The notes beneath the pieces are model-generated. The model searched no databases, was not told where the DNA came from, and saw only the letters and a list, made by a program, of their open reading frames with translations. The translations under genes and the position numbers were made by a program. From positions 1 through 64,000 of the forward strand of contig NZ_JAHLQH010000013.1 in assembly GCF_018918325.1 (NCBI RefSeq): a stretch of 64,000 nucleotides of DNA, given 5' to 3'. Source of the DNA: Clostridium sp. MSJ-8. GTDB taxonomy: Bacteria; Bacillota; Clostridia; Clostridiales; Clostridiaceae. Positions 42,603 to 49,849 of the stretch are shown in pieces; position 1 is the stretch's first letter, and every line of letters begins with the position of its first letter.

Positions 42603-42924
42603 TGAATACCAAAGAAAAGCTTTAAGAACTGCTAGTACTGAGGATAAGGATAAATTATTACTTAACGGAGTTTTAGGCTTAAATGGTGAAAGTGGAGAAG
42701 TAGCTGACATAGTTAAGAAGAATTTATTTCAAGGACATTATTTAGATAAAGAACACGTAGCTAAAGAGTTAGGAGATGTGTGTTGGTATATAGCAATAAC
42801 TGCAGAAGCTATTGGATATGATTTAGAAACTATTATGAGAATGAATGTAGAAAAGTTAGAGAAGAGGTATCCAAATGGCTTTGAGACAGATAGAAGTATA
42901 AATAGAAGTAAAAGTGATATTTAA
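42592..42924 (+). CDS. MazG-like NTP pyrophosphohydrolase
   Basis: 110 residues with the all-alpha NTP-PPase metal site: LGLNGESGEVADIVKK and HVAKELGDVCWYIAITAEAIG (ExxE ... ExxD). It hydrolyses (d)NTPs to monophosphates; phage MazG proteins may lower alarmone levels or clean nucleotide pools. Overlaps the preceding gene by 11 bp, with the GGAGGAA site inside that gene. A terminator follows. Confidence 0.9.
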   Translation: MKINEYQRKALRTASTEDKDKLLLNGVLGLNGESGEVADIVKKNLFQGHYLDKEHVAKELGDVCWYIAITAEAIGYDLETIMRMNVEKLEKRYPNGFETDRSINRSKSDI

Positions 42925-42930
42925 ATACTA

Positions 42931-42958
42931 AAAAGGAGTTAAATTTTTAGCTCCTTTT
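42931..42958 (+). terminator. Rho-independent terminator
   Basis: AAAAGGAG (42932-42939) / CTCCTTTT (42951-42958) with A and T flanks; 19 bp before the primase start. Confidence 0.75.
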
Positions 42959-42976
42959 AATAAGAGGAGTGAGAAA

Positions 42977-44851
42977 ATGATTAACTTATTTAAAGGTTAT
43001 ATACCTACAGGAGGAAAAGACGGTAAGCGCCCCATAGAGGAGTATAAAAATAGAACGACATTTTATACATTAGAAGAAGTAAAACCTCTTAAATCGTACG
43101 GTGGTGTGCTTAAAGACGATATTATTCAAATAGATATAGATGATTATGAAGAATCAGAAACAGTATTTAAAATTATTAATGATTTAAAAATTAACTGTCC
43201 TATATTAAAAACCACTAGAGGTAAACATTTTTATTTTAAAAATACTAATGTAGAAAAACGTAAACAAGGATGGAGCACTCCAATAGGAGTAAAAATAGAT
43301 ACTGGATTAGGTAATCAAAATGCAGTTATACCATTAAAAATAAATGGTGAAATGAGAGAATGGTTGTCAACTAGTGAAGAAATAGATTTGTTACCTGCGT
43401 TTTTATATCCAGTATCACGAACATCATATATTGATTTTAGTAAATTAGAGGAAGGTGATGGACGTAATTCAATATTATTTCCATATATTTTAATATTACA
43501 GCAAGCTGGACTTACAAAAGAGCAAATAAGAGAATCAATACACATATTAAATAAATATATAATAAAAGAACCAGTAACCGATTCGGAATTAGATACTATA
43601 TTGAGAGATGAAGCATTTAAGAAGGAATGTTTTTATATAAAAAATAAGCTTCAATATGAAAAGTTAGCTAGATATTTAATATCAGATGAATATGTAATTA
43701 AAATAAATAATAGTTTACACATTTATGCAGATGGTGTTTATAACAATGATTTAAGAAGTATAGAGAAAACTTTATTAAGATATATAAATAATTCTAAATC
43801 AGCAGAAAGAACAGAAGTAATTAAATATTTAGATATACTTGCAGAAAACAAATTTCAAACTACTCCAAAAACAATTGCAGTAGCTAATGGATTATATGAT
43901 ATAGAAACTAAACATCTAAATGTATTTGATCCTAAGATAATTATTAAAAATAAAATTCCAATAAATTATAATCCTACAGCATATAACAAGAATATGGACA
44001 AGACATTGAATAAAATATGTTGTAATAATAAACAATTGCGCATGCTTATAGAAGAAATGATTGGATATTGTTTATTTAGAAGAAATGAACTTGGTAAATG
44101 TTTTATACTTACTGGAGCAGGTTCAAATGGTAAATCTACTTTGTTAGATGTTATTAAGCGATTACTTGGTGAAAATAATATATCATCTGTAGCGCTAGAA
44201 GATTTAAATGACAGATTTAAAACATTCCAACTAGAAGGAAAACTTGCAAATATAGGTGATGATATTAGTAATAAATATATCGATAACAATGCTACTTTTA
44301 AGAAGTTGGTTACTGGTGAAACAGTAAATGTTGAAAGAAAGGGTAAGGATCCATTTGATTTTACTAATTACAGTAAGTTGATTTTTAGCTGCAACGATAT
44401 GCCTAGAATTAATGATTTATCAGATGGACTTAAGAGACGTATTATATTAATACCATTCAATGCAAAATTTAGCAAGCAAGATAAAGATTATGATCCATTC
44501 ATTATAGATAAATTATTAGAGCCAACAGCACTTGAATATCTATTAAATTTAGCATTAGCTGGGCTTGATAGAATTTTATATAATAGAGCTTTTACAACAT
44601 CAAAACTTATAACTGAAGCATGGAATGAATATGAGAAAACTAATAATCCAATGCTTGGTTTCCTTGAAGAAGCTAAAGTTGATAATGAACTTATAACTGA
44701 TGTTTATCTACAATACCAAAAATACTGTAGTGAAAGTGGTTTAAAACATTTATCTAAAACAGTGTTTTTAAAAGAAATTTGTAATCATGGTTATACTAGA
44801 AAGCAAATTAGACTTGATGGTAAAAGGCCATATATTTTTATTAAAAATTAA
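42977..44851 (+). CDS. Phage primase-helicase (D5/P4 family)
   Basis: 624 residues. N-terminal primase-polymerase-like region (about 1-130) with an IQIDIDDYEE acidic motif and KTTRGKHFYF; a D5_N-type linker; then an SF3 helicase domain: Walker A GAGSNGKSTLLDV (about 380), Walker B-like ANIGDDIS, and a motif KLIFSCNDMPRINDLSDGLKRRI. A C-terminal winged helix follows. It opens the origin and primes replication. The iteron-like element copy B begins 10 bp after its stop, as expected for a replication initiator next to its origin. Confidence 0.92.
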   Translation: MINLFKGYIPTGGKDGKRPIEEYKNRTTFYTLEEVKPLKSYGGVLKDDIIQIDIDDYEESETVFKIINDLKINCPILKTTRGKHFYFKNTNVEKRKQGWSTPIGVKIDTGLGNQNAVIPLKINGEMREWLSTSEEIDLLPAFLYPVSRTSYIDFSKLEEGDGRNSILFPYILILQQAGLTKEQIRESIHILNKYIIKEPVTDSELDTILRDEAFKKECFYIKNKLQYEKLARYLISDEYVIKINNSLHIYADGVYNNDLRSIEKTLLRYINNSKSAERTEVIKYLDILAENKFQTTPKTIAVANGLYDIETKHLNVFDPKIIIKNKIPINYNPTAYNKNMDKTLNKICCNNKQLRMLIEEMIGYCLFRRNELGKCFILTGAGSNGKSTLLDVIKRLLGENNISSVALEDLNDRFKTFQLEGKLANIGDDISNKYIDNNATFKKLVTGETVNVERKGKDPFDFTNYSKLIFSCNDMPRINDLSDGLKRRIILIPFNAKFSKQDKDYDPFIIDKLLEPTALEYLLNLALAGLDRILYNRAFTTSKLITEAWNEYEKTNNPMLGFLEEAKVDNELITDVYLQYQKYCSESGLKHLSKTVFLKEICNHGYTRKQIRLDGKRPYIFIKN

Positions 44852-44860
44852 GCAATTTTC

Positions 44861-45136
44861 AAAAAAAGTCAAAAAAGACAGAAAAAAGACAGAAAAAAGA
44901 CACCCACTAGCCCAGTAATATCAACGGTTAGAGGGGTGTTTGACTTACGTGACTTACGTTTTTTAAATTTCTTTTACTATTTTTATAAAAAAAATAAATA
45001 GTATATATATATATAAGAAATATATATATATATAAGTCACTTTTTTAGGTAAATTTTAATGCTAAAATGTGATTATAACTAGCCTGAAGGGTGTCTTTTT
45101 TGTCTTAAGTCAACAAAAAAGACATGAGTCATTTTT
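44861..45136. repeat. Iteron-like AT-rich element, copy B (origin-like, inverted copy of A)
   Basis: About 275 bp without a gene. Left part: spaced AAAAAAGTC/AAAAAAGAC words (44869-44903), an AGTAATATCAACGG motif (44914-44927) and GACTTACGTGACTTACG (44942-44958). Centre: about 80 bp of A/T including 44987-45006, identical to the reverse of 25689-25708. Right part: TAAGTCACTTTTTT (45032-45045), a GTGATTATAAC motif, then GTGTCTTTTTTGTC and TTAAGTCA. The order of parts matches copy A read on the other strand from end to end. Lies directly behind the primase-helicase gene. Confidence 0.65.
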
Positions 45137-45168
45137 AACAGATATTAGGATAAAATGAGGTGAAATTT

Positions 45169-45603
45169 ATGAATATAGATAAAAATGATTATAGGAAGGT
45201 TGAAGGACTTTTATATAATTATACAAGCATCAAAATAAAAATAGAGAATAGATTGATAGATTTAGATGAATTAGAAAATGATTATAAAGGGATAAATGCC
45301 CAGGGATATAATGAATATACTCAAAATACAAATGCGTTTCATTCCAATGTAGAAGACGAAATAATTAAACGTGATGAAAAAATAATTAAACTTAGAAATG
45401 ATATAAAAATAATGCAAAATCAAATATTAAGAATTGATAATGCTATGAAAAAACTAAAAGATTATGAAAGGTCCTTGATTGAAATGAAATATTTTAAAGA
45501 ATATGATCATACAAAGATAGCAGATGAATTAGGTTTTGAAGTTGAAAGCATTGCAAAAATTAAGTGTAGAATAATTAATAAACTTATTCCACTAATTTAT
45601 TGA
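45169..45603 (+). CDS. Sigma-70 region 4-like late regulator (ArpU/RinA-like position)
   Basis: 144 residues from the ATG at 45169 behind GAGGTGA. N-terminal two thirds are helical; the end is a sigma-region-4-type helix-turn-helix (DYERSLIEMKYFKEYDHTKIADELGFEVESIAKIKCRIINKLI). Proteins of this type just upstream of the terminase genes usually switch on late transcription. The AT-rich 45604-45690 stretch behind it, with repeated TGTTATAT-like words, may hold the late promoter. Confidence 0.75.
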   Translation: MNIDKNDYRKVEGLLYNYTSIKIKIENRLIDLDELENDYKGINAQGYNEYTQNTNAFHSNVEDEIIKRDEKIIKLRNDIKIMQNQILRIDNAMKKLKDYERSLIEMKYFKEYDHTKIADELGFEVESIAKIKCRIINKLIPLIY

Positions 45604-45695
45604 TATGTTATGTATTAAATATACATTTTATGTTAATGTTATATACATTCTAGTATTATAAAATTAGCATTATAATAGTAATATAGCCAAAGAAG

Positions 45696-45726
45696 GAGAG
45701 AATTTGTCGAGGTTCTCTCTTTTTTT
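45696..45726 (+). terminator. Rho-independent terminator before the terminase genes
   Basis: GAGAGAA (45696-45702) / TTCTCTC (45713-45719) followed by seven T. It sits between the likely late promoter and terS, so it may be an antitermination target. Confidence 0.85.
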
Positions 45727-45744
45727 AGTTAAGGAGGATTGCTT

Positions 45745-46161
45745 ATGAATATAATCACAAAAGAACAGAGCGAAATGATAGATTTAATCCTCTTAGGGCA
45801 CAGTATTACTGATATCGCAAAAAATACATTAAAGTTACATCCAAGTACATTATATGCTTGGTTACACAAAGATACGGTTGTTGCTGAGTTAGAGGAACGT
45901 AGAAAAGCACTAAGAAAAGCTGCAAGAGATAAAATTACTGGTAATGTTAATAAGTGTTTAGATAATATGTTAGATTTAGCTAATAATAGCAGTGATACAC
46001 GTATTAGATTCCAAGCTAATAAATATATCCTAGATCAAGCTATAGGTATTCCTAAGGCTTTAATAGAGTCAAATGATAAGGATATAAAAGACAAAGAAAA
46101 GGATACTAATACTTTAAAGAAGGAAATAGACGACATTAAGAGATTAAGAGTTGCTAAATAG
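45745..46161 (+). CDS. terS: Terminase small subunit
   Basis: 138 residues from the ATG at 45745, seven bases after AAGGAGG. Helix-turn-helix start (EMIDLILLGHSITDIAKNTLKLHPSTLYAWL), helical oligomerisation core (AARDKITGNVNKCLDNMLDLAN) and charged tail. Small terminases recognise cos or pac and load the large subunit for packaging. Large terminase follows after one extra gene. Confidence 0.8.
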   Translation: MNIITKEQSEMIDLILLGHSITDIAKNTLKLHPSTLYAWLHKDTVVAELEERRKALRKAARDKITGNVNKCLDNMLDLANNSSDTRIRFQANKYILDQAIGIPKALIESNDKDIKDKEKDTNTLKKEIDDIKRLRVAK

Positions 46162-46260
46162 AAAGTGTTTATGATACGTGGACATTACACTTACATAATT
46201 TTTAAAATAGCAATGCCAAAAGCTTAAAAGCGTTGATATAACTAAGTTTGAAGTATATTA

Positions 46261-46298
46261 AAAACTTCGCATAAAATAAAGATTATGTGCGAAGTTTT
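46261..46298 (+). terminator. Hairpin after terS, probable terminator
   Basis: AAAACTTCGCA (46261-46271) pairs with TGCGAAGTTTT (46288-46298), followed by a short T-rich tail. Confidence 0.65.
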
Positions 46299-46317
46299 AA
46301 TTTTGCCGTTTAATTCA

Positions 46318-46404
46318 TTGGTGCTTTTTTGAGAAGGTGGGTAGGTTCTAATTTGGCTTTTCGCTCAGAGGCCGTCGCTTAGTTACACAATTTTTGCACC
46401 AAAT
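46318..46404. other. Candidate cos/packaging site or structured RNA
   Basis: The 310-bp gap between terS and the next gene has no ORF. TTGGTGC (46318-46324) is complementary to GCACCAA (46396-46402). Between them lies CGCTCAGAGGCCGTCGC (46362-46378), a GC-rich island in otherwise AT-rich DNA. Position beside the terminase genes is where cos sites usually are. Not proven. Confidence 0.35.
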
Positions 46405-46474
46405 TTTAAAAGTCAAAGAGGAATTTTAACTCCGTTTGTAGAATATTGAATTTTATGGAAGGGAGTTGTTGCAA

Positions 46475-46888
46475 ATGTTAGAAAACTATGCCACACAAAT
46501 ACAAAAAACTATTGAATTAGCAATGGAAATAGAAACTTGTAGGAATAAAATAGATCCATCTTCTATTCCAAAACAAATAAGTGATTTTGAAAAATTCGAA
46601 AAAACTGAAGCAGTAAAAATTTTGAATTCGCACATTGACAAGCTTGAAAAATACTTAAAAACTTTAAGTTTAGAAGAATTAAAGGTAATAAAAGTTGTAA
46701 TGTATATAGGTAGAGATTATAAAAATAATAATTTACCTCCAGTAAAAAAATATGAAATAGAAAGAAAGTATTGGGATAAGAAAGGTTGTAAATCTAAAGA
46801 TTTGGAAATACAAACTTTACTTGAAAAAAGACCACTCTTAAAATATTTGCAAAGTGGTTGTGAATTATTACAAATAAATTTAAATTAA
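46475..46888 (+). CDS. Hypothetical protein between terminase genes (DUF3775-like)
   Basis: 137 residues from the ATG at 46475 (GGAAGGGAG site). Helical; the segment LSLEELKVIKVVMYIGRDYK resembles DUF3775 proteins. The end contains LLEKRPLLKYLQSGCELLQ. It separates terS from terL, where a gene is not usually found, and could be a cargo gene. Assignment is weak. Confidence 0.5.
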   Translation: MLENYATQIQKTIELAMEIETCRNKIDPSSIPKQISDFEKFEKTEAVKILNSHIDKLEKYLKTLSLEELKVIKVVMYIGRDYKNNNLPPVKKYEIERKYWDKKGCKSKDLEIQTLLEKRPLLKYLQSGCELLQINLN

Positions 46889-46904
46889 AAAGGAAGGTGA
46901 TAAA

Positions 46905-47579
46905 GTGAACATACCTTATGAGTTTCCAAGTGATGAAGCACGTAACAAGTGGTTGCTTTATCACTTCTTAAAAAAATCTTATACTGATATAGGTATAGAT
47001 GATAATAAAGCTGAAGAATTAACTGAAAATAGAATATTAGAAAACTCTAAGAACTTGTTTGGGTTCCATGGATTAGCATGGCAACTAGGACAAATTTCTT
47101 TAGAGTTTTTTTGTTTGTATTTTTTACAAGATACTTATTTACCTAAAGAAGATAATGCTGCGGCTCCAATAGCTGATGTTCATGAGGAATTGTGGCATGA
47201 TATCCAGGAAAGTATTATCGGTAATGGTCCTGAACAATTAGGACGTGTTTTATCAAGAGGTACTGGTAAAAGTGCATTTGGTACTTTAGGTCCAAGTATA
47301 TGGGTTATGGTCTATAAACATAAAACTTATGTTTTAATATGTTCTGATATAGGATCTACTGCAGAAAAATTCATTAAAGACATTAAAGATAATGTTATAG
47401 AAAACATTTATATTGAAAATGCATTTGGAAAGTTACTTGATGATGGTAATAAAGATTATAAATGCAATGCTACTCAATTAGAATTTACTAATAGAACTTT
47501 TGTAGAAGCTATTTCAAGTACCTCCCCCATGAGGGGACGTAAGTATAGAAACGTACGTCCCGACCTAATAATTTTGGAT
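46905..47579 (+). CDS. terL: Terminase large subunit, exon 1 (ATPase part)
   Basis: GTG start behind GAAGGTGA. These 225 codons hold the ATPase N-terminal region: ALGQISLEFF-type adenine region, Walker A GRVLSRGTGKSAFG (variant P-loop RGTGKS), and SSTSPMRGRKYRNVRPDLIILD, the beginning of Walker B. At 47579 the frame is interrupted by a group I intron exactly after the first Asp codon of LIILDD; without splicing it would stop at 47601-47603 after RHNCPVC. Joined to 48769-49836 it gives a 580-residue terminase. The protein pumps DNA into the procapsid. Confidence 0.9.
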
Positions 47580-48768
47580 AGACATAATTGTCCCGTATGC
47601 TAGTAATAGCATAATGAAAATCGACCAAAATCGGTGGAAATCTCATGTTATTTTATAATTAAATATGGTACAATTAATATATGGGATAGATAAGGAAGTC
47701 GCGAGCCTTATCGATAAGAAATTTCCGAGATTTCTTCCCTGATTTAAAATTGAATATCTCGGAAAAAGAATTACGCTATCGGAGGTGTTTTTGTTATGTC
47801 TAAAAAACTTACTATTGAAGAAGTTAAAGAATACGTTGAAAATAATTCAGAATGTGAATTGTTATCTACTGTATATGTTAAGGCTAGAGATAAATTAAAA
47901 TTTAGATGTAAATGTGGAAAAGAATTTGAACGTAGTTTTGATAATTTCAAAAGAAAAAAGACTACATTATGTCAATCATGTTCTAATAAAAAACCTTTCC
48001 CATTGCAGGGTAAAATTAAGAACTCTAAATATAGACAAAAACCTATAGAAGAAGTTTTGAAGGTTGTAGAAACTGAAATGAAATGCAAATTTATCAAAAG
48101 ATATACTAAACCTAACACTAGGTCAACAGTTATAGTTTTTGAATGTCCTATCCATGGTCTTCAAAAAGCTTATTGGACTAACTTAGTTAAGCGTAAGGGT
48201 TGTCCTCTTTGCAATGAACATAATAAACAAAATTCAAAAGGTATGATTAAAGTAGAAGAATGGTTAAATGATAATAACATATCATTTAAGAAAGAATATA
48301 AATTTGATAAATGCAGAGATAAAAGGAAACTTCCTTTTGACTATTATCTTCCTGATAAAAACATATGTATAGAGGTTGATGGTAGACAACATTTTGAAAA
48401 AGCGTACTTTGGTGGGATTGATGAAAATAAAGCTAACAAATTATTAGAATATACTAAAAGACATGATAAAATCAAAAATGAATTTTGCAATGATAATAAT
48501 ATAAAATTAATCAGAATACCATATTTTGAAATTAATAATATAGATAATATTTTAAAGAGTGCTTTATAGTGCTCTTTTTTTATTGAGATAATACCGAGGT
48601 AAAGCACATTTTAAAAGGTGTGGCTCACCGTAGAGCATAGGGATTGAAACTACAATGTAGAATAAAATATCCCCACGAGTGGTTGACAACCTTATAGGTT
48701 GAAAATATATGCCGAACTTACTGGTGACAGTAAGAAGTTAGGATAAAAAGCCTAACGATAACAAAATG
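47580..48768 (+). mobile_element. Group I intron in terL
   Basis: 1189 nt. 5' exon end GGAT pairs with GUCC of the internal guide (47590-47593), forming P1 with the U-G wobble at the splice site; the six bases before the guide (AUAAUU) pair with the 3' exon start GAUUAU, forming P10. The last intron base is G. Further stems: GATAAGG/CCTTATC (47689-47695 / 47706-47712), TTTCCGAGAT/ATCTCGGAAA (47722-47731 / 47756-47765), and near the 3' end CTTACTG-GTGA-CAGTAAG (48717-48734, GNRA loop) and TTAGG/CCTAA (48738-48755). Splicing restores ILD|DYQSEDD. It carries one endonuclease gene. Confidence 0.88.
47796..48569 (+). CDS. Intron-encoded homing endonuclease, Vsr-like with zinc fingers
   Basis: 257 residues with its own CGGAGGTG ribosome binding site. 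Two N-terminal zinc-ribbon-like modules (FRCKCGKEF ... LCQSC, and FECPIHG ... GCPLC) probably bind DNA. The C-terminal 110 residues are a PD-(D/E)XK/Vsr-like nuclease: KLPFDYYLPDKNICIEVDGRQHF, then RHDKIKNEFCNDNNIKLIRI. Homing endonucleases of this type (the EDxHD class) occur in phage introns. It would cut intronless terL genes near the Walker B codons to spread the intron. Confidence 0.82.
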   Translation: MSKKLTIEEVKEYVENNSECELLSTVYVKARDKLKFRCKCGKEFERSFDNFKRKKTTLCQSCSNKKPFPLQGKIKNSKYRQKPIEEVLKVVETEMKCKFIKRYTKPNTRSTVIVFECPIHGLQKAYWTNLVKRKGCPLCNEHNKQNSKGMIKVEEWLNDNNISFKKEYKFDKCRDKRKLPFDYYLPDKNICIEVDGRQHFEKAYFGGIDENKANKLLEYTKRHDKIKNEFCNDNNIKLIRIPYFEINNIDNILKSAL

Positions 48769-49836
48769 GATTATCAATCAGAAGATGACGTCCGAACCGA
48801 AGAGGCTAGGGAGAAAAAGTGGAAACGTTACAGTGATGATGTTAAGTTTGCAAAGCAGAGAGCTGTAAAACGTAATGGTAAGATAGTTAAAAAAGGTACT
48901 GTTATGATGGCATGGGGAACTCAACAGCATAAAGAGTGTTTTTATTCTAGATTACTTAAATCTCCTACGTGGAAATTTAAAAAATATCGTGGAGTTGACA
49001 TTGACAATGTTGATGAATATTTCAATAGTGGCTTGTGGTTGGGGTTTAAAAACATTCTTAAAAATTTTAAGAATCCTGATCATTTAGAAGATGCTAAAGA
49101 GTTTTATTATGCACATGAAAAAGAAATGCAGTTTGGTAAATTGTGGCCTGAGTTTTGGGATTGCTTAGATTTAGCTCTTGATTATTATGAAAATCCTAAT
49201 TCATTTAAGCAAGAGGTACAAGGGGATGTTGATGCAATAGGCGAAAAGTGGTTTAAATCTATGGCAACAGAAACTAGAGAAGAAATTGAAAGTCATAATT
49301 TTATTGCTAGTATGCTTATAGTAGACCCTGCTGCAAGTAGTGGAAGAAAAAATGATTATTCTTCATATATGGTTGGTGGAAAAACAGATAGATTTAAATA
49401 TTGTAGAAGAGGTGAATTAGCAAAAATTAATGCTAGACAAGAATTTGATAAATATATAGACCATATGATTGATTTACTGGTCATGTATCCAGATATAACA
49501 CATGTATCTATTGAAAAAAATACTTTTAATGGTGCCGATGCAAATCAACTTGAAAATAGAATACATGAACATCCACAGTTAAGATTTAGAAATATTACAA
49601 TTATCAATGAATCTCAAAGAAAAAATAAAGATGATAAGATATCAACTATAATTCCTTACGTAAATCGTGGGGAATTTATTTTTTGTAGTGAAGATGAAGA
49701 ATTTAATAAGCAGATTATGGACTTTGCTGGTCAAAAATACTCAGTTCATGATGATGCACCTGATACTGCATCTGAATTTTGGATAAGAATTGATGAAATA
49801 AAAGTAACTCATGATTTTTCAATAATTTATAGATAA
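48769..49836 (+). CDS. terL: Terminase large subunit, exon 2 (nuclease part)
   Basis: 355 codons continuing in phase from exon 1: DYQSEDDVRTEEAREKKWKRY completes Walker B (LIILDDYQ). GTVMMAWGTQQH is the coupling motif; SMLIVDPAASSGRKNDYSSYMVGG starts the RNase H-like nuclease with its first Asp; THVSIEKNTFNGADANQL and DDAPDTASEFWIRI carry further acidic residues. An ATG created by the last three intron bases (48766-48768) is in frame, so this part could in theory also be made alone from unspliced RNA, but it has no good ribosome binding site. Confidence 0.9.
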   Translation, partial: DYQSEDDVRTEEAREKKWKRYSDDVKFAKQRAVKRNGKIVKKGTVMMAWGTQQHKECFYSRLLKSPTWKFKKYRGVDIDNVDEYFNSGLWLGFKNILKNFKNPDHLEDAKEFYYAHEKEMQFGKLWPEFWDCLDLALDYYENPNSFKQEVQGDVDAIGEKWFKSMATETREEIESHNFIASMLIVDPAASSGRKNDYSSYMVGGKTDRFKYCRRGELAKINARQEFDKYIDHMIDLLVMYPDITHVSIEKNTFNGADANQLENRIHEHPQLRFRNITIINESQRKNKDDKISTIIPYVNRGEFIFCSEDEEFNKQIMDFAGQKYSVHDDAPDTASEFWIRIDEIKVTHDFSIIYR

Positions 49837-49849
49837 AGGTGGTGATAAA

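Noticed and set aside
47580-48768. Group II intron or IStron
   Set aside because: No GUGYG 5' end, no reverse transcriptase, no transposase; P1/P10 pairings and terminal G fit group I.
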